From: Elusimicrobiota bacterium
GTDB taxonomy: Bacteria > Elusimicrobiota > Elusimicrobia > JACQJN01
Direction of reading: 5' to 3'
DNA: 11,445 nucleotides
Assembly: GCA_016205045.1 (NCBI GenBank)
Contig: JACQJM010000099.1
Span: 1-11,445, forward strand
Under the pieces are notes generated by a model. That model saw only the letters and a list, made by a program, of their open reading frames with translations. It was not told where the DNA came from and ran no database searches. Below, piece by piece: positions 1 to 7,295 of the stretch (position 1 is its first letter; the number at the start of each line of letters is the position of its first letter). The position numbers were made by a program, and so were the translations under genes.

Positions 1-41
1 CAATAATTGGTCTAAATTCTAGAAATCCAGGTTTTCCGCTG

Positions 42-71
42 TATTCGCATCTATTCGCGTCAGATTCGTTT
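42..71. repeat. Three helically phased ATTCG-containing decamers
   Basis: Three consecutive 10-base units (starting at 42, 52 and 62) carry ATTCG in the same or nearly the same phase: TATTCGCATC, TATTCGCGTC, AGATTCGTTT. This resembles the degenerate short tandem repeats found between genes in many environmental genomes. No function can be read from it; a phased protein-binding site is an alternative. Confidence 0.35.
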
Positions 72-86
72 GAATTCATGTTGAGG

Positions 87-128
87 CTCAAAGTGGTGTG
101 GATATTGGGTATCTGCGGTCACTTTGAG
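87..128. repeat. Inverted repeat with nested inner repeat upstream of the coiled-coil operon
   Basis: CTCAAAGTG (87-95) is repeated as its exact reverse complement CACTTTGAG (120-128). Nested inside, GATA (101-104) faces TATC (110-113) around almost the same centre. No T-run follows, so it is not a classical intrinsic terminator. It lies 18 bases before the -35 box of the operon promoter, so it could be an operator or the remains of the end of an upstream transcript. Confidence 0.5.
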
Positions 129-145
129 TTGTAACAATTCTGTGC

Positions 146-174
146 TTGACAAAAAGTGTAACTAGGGTTAAACT
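146..174 (+). promoter_or_regulatory. Sigma70-type promoter of the coiled-coil operon
   Basis: A perfect -35 hexamer TTGACA (146-151) is followed by a 17-base spacer and TAAACT (169-174), a 4/6 match to the -10 consensus. The start site would be near 181, leaving a leader of about 17 bases before the ATG at 198. It is the only good promoter seen upstream of this operon. Confidence 0.6.
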
Positions 175-178
175 TTTT
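151..178. promoter_or_regulatory. Imperfect dyad between the -35 and -10 boxes (candidate operator)
   Basis: AAAAAGT (151-157) faces ACTTTTT (172-178), and inside them TAAC (159-162) faces GTTA (167-170), with one mismatched pair (158/171) and a 4-base centre. The dyad fills the space between the -35 and -10 hexamers, where repressors often bind. The AT-rich ends make chance symmetry possible, so the operator role is inference. Confidence 0.35.
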
Positions 179-197
179 TAAGCTTCCTGACACCTCC

Positions 198-3100
198 ATG
201 GAATCAGAAAACGAATATTCCCACCTTGAAAACCTAGTTCAAGACGTCACCAATATTGATACCGCGCGGATGACCCTGCGCTGGGCCTTAGAGAAGCTGC
301 ATGGGTTGGAAAGATCCAATCGCGAGCTGGAAGAAAAATTAAAAACCTCCACAGACCTTCAGCACACCACCGAGAAAAAGATGAAAGAGATGGAAGAGGT
401 GGTGGCATCCCGCACCAAACTTTTGCAGGAACAGGAGCTCTTCTATCAAAAAATGGAAGAGACGCTTCGCTTTCTTACCGAAGGGAAAATCGATGTGCCG
501 GCCCTGATGCACCGGGAAGTCAATGTGGAGCGCATCCGCCGCGAGGTGTCGGAGGAGTACCAGAAACAATTTGAAGAGATGGATCGGTCCAACCACGAAA
601 TGATCTCGCGCTGGACCGAAAGGCTTCTGCAGGTGGAGTCCCATTACCCCGAGAAGCTAACCGAGGTTCTTCAAAAATATGACGAGCTTCGCCATGAACA
701 GGATCAACTCTACCAGGGGCGTCTGTTAAAGCTGGAACAGTCTTTCCACGCCAAAGAAGAAGAGCTCCTGCGCCGGGAACAGGAGTTGGAAACGGATTAC
801 CAAAAGAGAATTAAGGGGGTGGAAGAGCTTCGCATCCAGCTGCAGAACGAGGGGGATCAAAGGGCCAACACAGTAGAAAGCGGGTATCAATCCCTCAAGG
901 ACCAGGTGGAACAGGAAGTGGAGAAAAGGCGGCAGGGACTGGAAGCGGAGTACCAGACCAAGAGAACCCAATTAGAGACGGAAATGGAGAGGGCTCGCAC
1001 GGGGCTGCATCAAAATTTTAGACTTCAGACCGAGCAGTGGGGACAGGAGCAGTTGCAGAGGATGTCAGCCCTTCAGCAGACATGGGATCTGGAGCGCCAG
1101 CGTCTTTTGGAGGAACAAAAAAGCCGGGAAGAGCAGTTCCAAAAAGCTCAGAAGCAGATACAGGCCTTGGAAGAATTATTGGCTTCTGCGGATGTGAAAC
1201 ACCGGGAAGAGCTCCTGCGCCGATTGGCGGATACGGAAGCCTCTTTCCAGGTCAAGGTGCAGGAATTTGAAAAGGTTCAGACCGAGGCCAAGGCCGCTTT
1301 GTCGGAACGGGAGCGGGTGCTGGAGACCGGACATCGTTTGGCCAAATCCGATTTGGAGAAGTCCTATCAAGTCAAAAAGGCGGCCCTGGAGGCGGAGTGG
1401 GAACAAAGAAGGGTTCAGCGGGAAACGGAATGGTCTTCGGAAAAAGAGAAGCTTTTACAGGAGTTGGATCGGAGGAAGGTGGAGACCAAGACGGCTGAGG
1501 AAGCCCGGTTGCAGGCTGAAAAGTTTCTTTTGGAGGGACATCGATCTCTGGCCGAAAAAGCAGAAAAATTGGAGGCCGAGTACTCCTCCCGTAAGGTGGA
1601 ATTAGAACAGGGATGGAAGCAGCAGGCAGAGGTTTGGGCCAAGGAGGCGGGGGAGCGATACCAGGCCCGAGAGGAAACGTGGCGCCTGGAGCGGGAAGGG
1701 ATGATTCAGCAACTGGAGGCCCGGGAGTCCTCCATTCGGGATTTGACCCATCAGCTGGAGGGAGTCAGGGATCATTTAATTCAGGCCTCGGCTCAATCCC
1801 AGGCAGCCCAGGAAGGGCTTAAGACCCAGTTAACCCAACAATTTGAAGAGGTCCTGAAATCTCGTCAGGCGGAAGAAATTTCTCGCCGCAAGGCGTGGGA
1901 GGAAAGTTGGCAGACAGAGAAGGAACGTTTATTGGGAGAGTTGGGCCGGCGGGAAGGAGAATTCAAGGGAGCGCAAGGGGAAATTCGTCAACTTCAAGAA
2001 TCTCTCGATCAACAGAAAAAAGGTTTGGAACAAGAAAAGTTGGCCCTCTTGAGAAAGCTGGATGATCAGGAGTTAAGTTCGGCTCATAAGCTCAAAGAAA
2101 CCGAAAAGCAAATTCGGGAAGAAGGGCTCAAGACTCTGGAGTCCGAATACTCTGTCAAAAAAGCAGCTTTGGAAAAAGCCTATGAGGACAAGTTAACGGC
2201 CTATCGCTCGGACCAGGAAAAACGGTTTAAAAGCAGTGAGGAAGCGTGGCTCCAGGAGCGTCAAAGACTTCTTTCTGAGATCCAGTCTCAGCGAGACGGC
2301 ATCCAAAAGCTTTCTCTGGAGATGAGCGCTTTGCGTGAAGCCCGTTCTCAAGAGGTCCTGTCCAACGAAACGAAAAGAATCCAGTGGGAAGATGCTTTCC
2401 GCAAGCAGTTTGAGACTCAGGTGCACCAATTGGAGGTTTCTTTTCAAGAAAAACTCAAAGGGGTGGAATCCGACTACGTGGCTCGCAAAGCGGATCTGGA
2501 GCAAGGCTGGAAACAGCAGGCAGAGGCTTGGAGTAAGGAAGAGGCGGAACGGTATCGAGCTCGAGAGGAAACGTGGCGTCTGGAGCGGGAAGGGATGCTC
2601 AAACAGTTGGAGGCTCGAGAGTCCTCTATTCGCGATTTGACCCATCAACTGGAAGGGGTGCGGGATAGTTTAGTGCAGGCCTCTACCCAGTCCCAGACCC
2701 TCCAGGAATCTTTGAAAACTCAATTAACCCAGCAATTTGAGCAGGTGTTGAAAACTCGAGAGACGGAGGAAGCCTCGCGGCGTCAGGCCTTGGAGGCGAG
2801 TTGGCAGGCGGAGCGGGGGCGGTTACTGGAAGAGGTGGGCCACCGAGAGAATGAATTCAAACAGGCCCAGGCAGAGATTCGCAAGATCCGAGAAGCCATC
2901 GATCAGGAAAGGATTTTCTTGAATAAACAATGGGAAGATAAACAACAGGAGTTGGAAAAGACGCTCCATAAGAACCATGAAGAGAAAGTGTTGGCTCTTC
3001 GTTCGGAACAAGAGCGTCGATTCAAGGTGACTTCAGAGACTTGGGATCACGATAAGAATAGGCTTTTGTCCGAGATCCAGTCCCAGCAGAAAACAATCGA

Positions 3101-3959
3101 GGGATTGACTCGGGAGATATCGGACCTAAGAAATATCCGCGTTCAAGAAGAATTGACTAAGGAATCAGAAAGGACGCAGTCCGAAGAGACCGCCCGTAAA
3201 CAATTTGAAGAGCAACTGAGAAACTTAGAGAAGTCCTTGGAGGCTAGAAAGAGCCAGTTGGAATCCGATTATGCGTTGAGAAAGAAGGAGATAGCCGAGG
3301 ACCTCGAGAAGATCAAAACGGATCTGCAGCAGAGTTACCAGGCTCGAACTCAGGCGTTGGAGATGGAGTCTTTGGCGCGGCAGAAATCTTTAGAGGAGTC
3401 CTGGTCCAGGGGGCGGGAGGGGTATCTGAAAGAGTTGACCGCTCGAGAAACCGTGATCCAGGACTTGTCGGATCAGCTGAAAAAGTCGCGCGAAAGCTTA
3501 ATCCAGTGGTCTACCCAGTCCCAGTCTGCTCAAGAAGGGTTGAGAACTCAACTCACCCGTGAGTTTGAGGAAAAGCTCAAGTCCCGAGAGCTGGAAGAGG
3601 CTTTGCGGTGCAAGGCATTGGAGGAAAGTTGGAGGGCTGAACGGGACAGGATGGTTGGAGAGGTGGGGCGCCGGGAGGAAGAATTCAAGCAGGCGCAGGG
3701 TGAGCTCCGCCATTTAAGCCAATCCATCGATCAACAGAGGGCCGCCTGGGAGAAAGAGGAAACGGCGCGGCGCCGCGCTTTGGAAGCTGCCTGGAAGAAG
3801 GAGAAGGAAGATCTTATCAGCGAATTTGAAAGGGAGTATGAGGATAAGAAGGAAAAGCTATTGTCGGCCTGTGAGATGTACCGTAAAGAGCTGGAGGCCA
3901 GGGAAGAAGCCTTGAAATCTAGAGAAGCCAAAAGGGTGACCCGAGGAGAAATTTTATGA
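198..3959 (+). CDS. Giant soluble coiled-coil protein with hendecad-registered repeats, function unknown
   Basis: The 1253-residue protein has no signal peptide and no membrane segment, so it is probably cytoplasmic. I do not recognise the family. After a short N-terminal region (residues 1-110) it is almost pure E/K/R/Q/L helix; the last proline is P151, leaving 1102 proline-free residues, about 165 nm if one continuous helix. A motif of the form W-x2-[ED]-[RK]-x-x-[LMI]-[LIV]-x-[EQ]-[LIVF] recurs with its Trp at 296, 412, 495, 571, 684, 793, 869, 949, 1069, 1145 and 1199. Residues 465-610, 763-908 and 1061-1184 are long homologous copies. The C-terminus (1218-1244, with LLSAC at 1221-1225) matches the tail of the next gene. 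No Shine-Dalgarno precedes the ATG; the leader ends in CACCTCC. The stop overlaps the next start (ATGA). Likely a filament or scaffold; SMC- or myosin-like annotations would reflect composition only. Confidence 0.9.
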   Translation: MESENEYSHLENLVQDVTNIDTARMTLRWALEKLHGLERSNRELEEKLKTSTDLQHTTEKKMKEMEEVVASRTKLLQEQELFYQKMEETLRFLTEGKIDVPALMHREVNVERIRREVSEEYQKQFEEMDRSNHEMISRWTERLLQVESHYPEKLTEVLQKYDELRHEQDQLYQGRLLKLEQSFHAKEEELLRREQELETDYQKRIKGVEELRIQLQNEGDQRANTVESGYQSLKDQVEQEVEKRRQGLEAEYQTKRTQLETEMERARTGLHQNFRLQTEQWGQEQLQRMSALQQTWDLERQRLLEEQKSREEQFQKAQKQIQALEELLASADVKHREELLRRLADTEASFQVKVQEFEKVQTEAKAALSERERVLETGHRLAKSDLEKSYQVKKAALEAEWEQRRVQRETEWSSEKEKLLQELDRRKVETKTAEEARLQAEKFLLEGHRSLAEKAEKLEAEYSSRKVELEQGWKQQAEVWAKEAGERYQAREETWRLEREGMIQQLEARESSIRDLTHQLEGVRDHLIQASAQSQAAQEGLKTQLTQQFEEVLKSRQAEEISRRKAWEESWQTEKERLLGELGRREGEFKGAQGEIRQLQESLDQQKKGLEQEKLALLRKLDDQELSSAHKLKETEKQIREEGLKTLESEYSVKKAALEKAYEDKLTAYRSDQEKRFKSSEEAWLQERQRLLSEIQSQRDGIQKLSLEMSALREARSQEVLSNETKRIQWEDAFRKQFETQVHQLEVSFQEKLKGVESDYVARKADLEQGWKQQAEAWSKEEAERYRAREETWRLEREGMLKQLEARESSIRDLTHQLEGVRDSLVQASTQSQTLQESLKTQLTQQFEQVLKTRETEEASRRQALEASWQAERGRLLEEVGHRENEFKQAQAEIRKIREAIDQERIFLNKQWEDKQQELEKTLHKNHEEKVLALRSEQERRFKVTSETWDHDKNRLLSEIQSQQKTIEGLTREISDLRNIRVQEELTKESERTQSEETARKQFEEQLRNLEKSLEARKSQLESDYALRKKEIAEDLEKIKTDLQQSYQARTQALEMESLARQKSLEESWSRGREGYLKELTARETVIQDLSDQLKKSRESLIQWSTQSQSAQEGLRTQLTREFEEKLKSRELEEALRCKALEESWRAERDRMVGEVGRREEEFKQAQGELRHLSQSIDQQRAAWEKEETARRRALEAAWKKEKEDLISEFEREYEDKKEKLLSACEMYRKELEAREEALKSREAKRVTRGEIL
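1590..3749 (+). repeat. Three long intragenic direct repeats (copies A, B, C)
   Basis: Copy A is about 1590-2027, copy B about 2484-2921 and copy C about 3378-3749. A to B is offset by 894 bases (298 codons) and B to C by 828 bases (276 codons). A and B are about 80% identical in DNA over 1669-1788 by hand count, with many of the differences synonymous; C is more diverged. All three share the pattern Trp motif, ARExxIxDL, TQLTxxFE, second Trp motif 76 residues after the first, then EFKxAQxE. Confidence 0.85.
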
Positions 3960-5173
3960 GCCAAGCAGGAGAGGAATTAAAAAAGATGATGAGTTCTCTA
4001 AGTCATGAAGTGGAGATGGCCAAACAGGCCCAGCCGACCAAATCTAAGGTGGTTCCTTCCTTGCCCCGGAGTTCCACCCCACCACACATATTTCCTTGTA
4101 TTGCGGGAATTGGGATTTCTGCGTTGATCAGCATTTTTGGATTGGCCGTGTCCATCCAACCTCTGGCGGCATTGGGTGCGATAGGCACTCTGGCCGGCGC
4201 TGCCCTTTTGGGATTTTTCTGGAAGCAGGGAGAAAGTGAGGGGGTAGGTTCGGTCAGCTCGGATATTGCTGTGGAGGTGATTAAGAGGAGGTCTCTGGAG
4301 CTGGAAAGGGATCGCCTCGGCGGGGAGTTAGAACGAACCCATCGGGTGATCCAGCAGGTGGAGGAAAAGTTGATGGCAACCCAGGAGGAGTTTGTGAAGG
4401 AGCGGGCTACCCAGGCGGATGCGGTTGCCAAACGCGAGAAAGAGCTGAGAGATGGGTTTGAAATGGAAAGGTCTGCAATTTTAGAACAGGAAAAACAGAG
4501 GCTCGCGGTCTTCCAGGGAGAGCACACGGAAAAAGAACATTTCCTTGAGGAATCCTTGATGCGCGAAACCCAACAGTTGAAGCAGGAGTTGGCCAATCGG
4601 GAGAAGAAGCTGGAGGAGTTGGGTCAGGAAGTGGTGCGGGTGCAGAATGCTTTGGATCAGCAAGCCCTTGCAGCTTCAACGACTTTGACAGAACACTCGG
4701 CTACTTTAAATAAATCATTCGAGGAGGAAAGAAAGGCTTCCCAAAAGAAGCTGGAAGACCAAGAAGTCGCTTTTCAACATAAGTTATCGGAACAAGAGGC
4801 GAGCCTACAGAAGAAGTTAAACGATGCGGAGGCTGGGCATGCCCACGATAGGTTGGAGCTGGAGAAGAAATTAGAAGAGCTCAGCCAGCGGGCAACCCGA
4901 CTGCAGGAGGCTTTGGATCGTAAGATGGCCGCCACCTCGGATGAGGTGATGGCTCACATCGATGAGATGAGAAAAACTTATGAAGGACAGAAACAGGCCC
5001 TGGAGCAGAAACTCCGCGATCAAGAGGTCCATTACGACAAGCTGATGGAAGAACAGGAACAGAGGTTTAGTGCTAGGAAGGCGGAGCTCCTCTCCGCCTG
5101 TGATGGCTTTTTAAAAGAGTTGCAGGCTCGGGAAGACGATTTGATCAAACGAGAACAGGCGTTGAATAAGTAA
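3956..5173 (+). CDS. Membrane-anchored coiled-coil protein, partner of the upstream giant coiled coil
   Basis: The 405-residue protein begins with a short polar helix (1-25) and a Pro/Ser linker. Two hydrophobic segments follow, about 45-67 and 69-89, with a very short turn, so the hairpin should leave both ends in the cytoplasm. Residues about 105-405 are continuous charged coiled coil. An internal repeat, KKLEEL followed by a VQNALDQ/LQEALDR type segment, occurs at 217 and 304. The C-terminal residues 375-401 (LLSAC at 378-382) match the C-terminus of the preceding protein at 15 of 27 positions by hand count. The start ATG overlaps the upstream TGA, and GAGGAG at 3943-3948 is a well-spaced ribosome binding site, so the two genes are almost surely cotranscribed and coupled. 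I do not recognise the family. I infer it tethers the giant coiled coil to the membrane. Confidence 0.88.
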   Translation: MSQAGEELKKMMSSLSHEVEMAKQAQPTKSKVVPSLPRSSTPPHIFPCIAGIGISALISIFGLAVSIQPLAALGAIGTLAGAALLGFFWKQGESEGVGSVSSDIAVEVIKRRSLELERDRLGGELERTHRVIQQVEEKLMATQEEFVKERATQADAVAKREKELRDGFEMERSAILEQEKQRLAVFQGEHTEKEHFLEESLMRETQQLKQELANREKKLEELGQEVVRVQNALDQQALAASTTLTEHSATLNKSFEEERKASQKKLEDQEVAFQHKLSEQEASLQKKLNDAEAGHAHDRLELEKKLEELSQRATRLQEALDRKMAATSDEVMAHIDEMRKTYEGQKQALEQKLRDQEVHYDKLMEEQEQRFSARKAELLSACDGFLKELQAREDDLIKREQALNK

Positions 5174-5239
5174 GTAGTTTCTCAAAGCGAGCCCACACGT
5201 TCTATCCAGCCCATAAACAAAAAAGATATAGTGGTCTCA

Positions 5240-6496
5240 ATGGAATTATCGGTCGTGCTCCTGTGCTTGAGCGAAAAAGATAACCTGGAGCGTTTGTTGC
5301 CCCAAGTTCAGGGTCTTTTGAGTTCTCGATCTATCTCTTATGAGATTTTGGTGGTGGATGGTGGCTCTCAGGACGGGACCCGGGAACTCTGCCAAAGACT
5401 AGGGGTAAGTTTTTTCGTTCAGAAAGACCCAGGCTACGGCGGGGCTCTAAGAGAGGGCTTTGCCAGGGCCGCCGGAGATCACGTGGTGACCATGGATGCG
5501 GATCTTTCTCACCCCCCGCATGTGGTTTTAGACCTCTTCCGCCACCGAGAAGAGGCAGATATCCTGGTCGCCTCTCGATACGTGTGGGGGGGTTGGGCCG
5601 AGATGTCCCGCTTCAGGATTGCTTTGAGCCGAGTGCTCAATCGGGTGTGCCATTCGGTGCTCTTGATGCCGCTTCATGATTTTTCAAGCGGATTTCGGCT
5701 TTATCGGAAGGAAATTCTTCCGAAACTCTCCTGGCAGAACAAGGATTTTAGTTCTTTGATTGAGATTGTGGCCCATGCCTATGCCCAGGGGTATTCGGTA
5801 AAGGAGATTCCTTTCCATTATCGCCCTCGCGGGGCCGGGAAGTCCCATGCCAGATTGCTTAAGTTTTTTCCCTCCTATCTCAAGATGATGTTTAGGTTGT
5901 GGAGGTTGCGGAACTCTTTGGAATCTTCGGATTATGATGAGCACGCGTTTTATAGCCGCATCCCACTGCAGCGTTATTGGCAGAGAAAAAGGTATCGCAT
6001 TGTTTTGGGTCTGCTGGGTGGGTATCAAAATGTTTTGGATGTTGGGTGTGGATCCAGCGTAATTCTCTCGGGCCTTTCCCAATCGGTGGGCATGGATATC
6101 GCTCTGCCCAAGCTCAGAAGCCAGAAGAGACGGGACAGGATGGTGGTGTGCGGGTCTATTTTTGAACTTCCCTTTCGAACGGAGTCCTTTGACAGTGTGC
6201 TCTGCTCGGAAGTGATCGAGCACGTTCCTAAGAAAGACCGGATATTTGAGGAGTTCCGCAGGGTCCTGAAGCCCGGAGGAACACTCGTGGTGGGAACCCC
6301 GGACCATAAAAATTGGTTGTGGCTGGTTTTGGAAAGGATTTACCTTTGGGTTTGCCCCAAGGGACATGTAGCGGACCACATCAGCCGCTACACCCGTAAA
6401 GAAGTGGGAGAGGTTCTAAAGCGCTTTGGATTTAAAACGGTGGAAGTCAAAAGTATTCTGGGTTGTGAAGTTATTTTTAAAGCTCTGAAGGAATAG
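5240..6496 (+). CDS. Family 2 glycosyltransferase fused to class I SAM-dependent methyltransferase
   Basis: Residues 1-225 form a GT-A fold of the dolichyl-/polyprenyl-phosphate hexosyltransferase type: VVDGGSQDGT near 38-47, PGYGGALREG near 64-73, the metal/nucleotide motif DAD at 86-88 and GFRLYR at 151-156. No C-terminal membrane helices follow. Residues about 230-418 are a Rossmann methyltransferase: VLDVGCGSS (265-273), acidic D286 after strand 2, DSVLCSEVIEHV (318-329) and LKPGG (343-347). The protein probably transfers a sugar from a nucleotide donor to a lipid or glycan and methylates a related product, but substrates cannot be read from sequence. It follows the coiled-coil operon by 66 bases with no visible terminator, so it may be cotranscribed. 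I chose the ATG at 5240; a GTG at 5231 is in frame, and neither has a clear Shine-Dalgarno. Confidence 0.88.
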   Translation: MELSVVLLCLSEKDNLERLLPQVQGLLSSRSISYEILVVDGGSQDGTRELCQRLGVSFFVQKDPGYGGALREGFARAAGDHVVTMDADLSHPPHVVLDLFRHREEADILVASRYVWGGWAEMSRFRIALSRVLNRVCHSVLLMPLHDFSSGFRLYRKEILPKLSWQNKDFSSLIEIVAHAYAQGYSVKEIPFHYRPRGAGKSHARLLKFFPSYLKMMFRLWRLRNSLESSDYDEHAFYSRIPLQRYWQRKRYRIVLGLLGGYQNVLDVGCGSSVILSGLSQSVGMDIALPKLRSQKRRDRMVVCGSIFELPFRTESFDSVLCSEVIEHVPKKDRIFEEFRRVLKPGGTLVVGTPDHKNWLWLVLERIYLWVCPKGHVADHISRYTRKEVGEVLKRFGFKTVEVKSILGCEVIFKALKE

Positions 6497-6503
6497 ATCG
6501 ATC

Positions 6504-7220
6504 CTACCTGGGAGCATCCCTAAGAATAAGTCCCGGCGTCACGATAGAGGAAGGGGGAATCGAGACGTGCCGGTAGGAAGTAGAGCGCTGGGTATCCGGC
6601 ATGGTTTCGTATAAATACTCAGGTTTTCCAGTGGGCCAGACTACTGCCAGATCTTGAAGCCGTGACTCTATCCCTCGGACTTCTGTGGGGGATACCAGCC
6701 GAGAATCCAAAATCCCTAAAGCATTGGCGTGTGTGATTAAAACGCCTCCCTCTGGGGTGCGTTTAAGAACCAGCCTGTCTTTCTCGCCATTGACCCAGCT
6801 GATTTCTGCCAGCAGCGTGTCGGAGTTTTTCTTTTGTTTCAGGGTGACGGTATTCAAGTACAAGCCTTTCTTGAAATTTTTCAAGGAAACTTCAAGGGTT
6901 TTTTGGCGGTACTGGGTGGTTTGTTCCACTTTCCATCCCAGGGTTCTGTCCGATTTGATGGAGACAACCTTTCCCTCTATGGGATTTTTACCTGACCAAA
7001 ACTCCATCACATTGAAAACCACGGCGTCTGCCAGGGTGGCAAACTCATAGACGGGAATGATGGCCAGGGCCCACATCACGGCGCTGCGAGCATACTTATT
7101 TTCTACGGCGCTGTTCCAGTGGTACACCTTCTTCACCAGAGCAAACTTTCCGTAGCAACCGGTAAAAAGAAAAAAACCCAATAACGTTACAGAACCCCAC
7201 TTTTGAAACCATCGGTTCAT
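6504..7220 (-). CDS. DUF3332-like lipoprotein
   Basis: The 238-residue protein starts with a lipoprotein signal: a basic n-region, a hydrophobic stretch 9-20 and a lipobox ending T20-G21-C22, so it should be lipid-anchored in the cell envelope. The region just after (FALVKKVYHWN, then IPVYEFATLADAVVFNVMEFWSG around 54-76) has the conserved pattern I associate with DUF3332; function is unknown. The C-terminal half is beta-rich and less conserved. On the minus strand, GGAGG (complement of 7227-7231) sits 6 bases before the ATG, a strong ribosome binding site that fixes the start. It converges on the glycosyltransferase gene with only 7 bases between the stop codons. Confidence 0.78.
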   Translation of the reverse strand: MNRWFQKWGSVTLLGFFLFTGCYGKFALVKKVYHWNSAVENKYARSAVMWALAIIPVYEFATLADAVVFNVMEFWSGKNPIEGKVVSIKSDRTLGWKVEQTTQYRQKTLEVSLKNFKKGLYLNTVTLKQKKNSDTLLAEISWVNGEKDRLVLKRTPEGGVLITHANALGILDSRLVSPTEVRGIESRLQDLAVVWPTGKPEYLYETMPDTQRSTSYRHVSIPPSSIVTPGLILRDAPR

Positions 7221-7251
7221 GGTTTTCCTCCGTCGTTAAGACCCGGGGTCG

Positions 7252-7280
7252 ATTCTAGCATACACGGCCCAGGGGCACAA
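7252..7280 (-). promoter_or_regulatory. Extended -10 promoter of the DUF3332-like gene
   Basis: On the minus strand TTGTGC (7280-7275), a 17-base spacer and TAGAAT (7257-7252, 5/6 to consensus) form a promoter, with TG one base before the -10 (TGCTAGAAT). The start site would be near 7246. An 11-base perfect palindrome, GACCC-G-GGGTC (7240-7250), covers the presumed start and could be an operator. This suggests the lipoprotein gene can be transcribed apart from the upstream secreted-protein gene. Confidence 0.5.
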
Positions 7281-7295
7281 GAAGATTGATTGGTG

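Noticed and set aside
2193..2648. 151-residue minus-strand frame inside the giant coiled-coil gene, with similar shorter frames along it
   Set aside because: Antisense of GAG/AAG/CAG-rich coding sequence is naturally free of stops; the products are Leu/Phe/Ser-rich and show no family features.
198..3959. SMC/Rad50-type ATPase
   Set aside because: No Walker A (GxxGxGKS/T), signature or Walker B motif is present at either end; resemblance would come only from coiled-coil composition.
4003..4596. 197-residue open frame on the minus strand inside the membrane-anchored coiled-coil gene
   Set aside because: It lies wholly within a well-supported gene on the other strand, is Ser- and Pro-rich in the way expected of the antisense of Glu/Lys-rich coiled coil, and has no ribosome binding site or recognisable domain.
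5684..6379. 231-residue open frame on the minus strand within the glycosyltransferase-methyltransferase gene
   Set aside because: The plus strand carries intact catalytic motifs of both domains across this stretch, so the antisense frame is a chance by-product.
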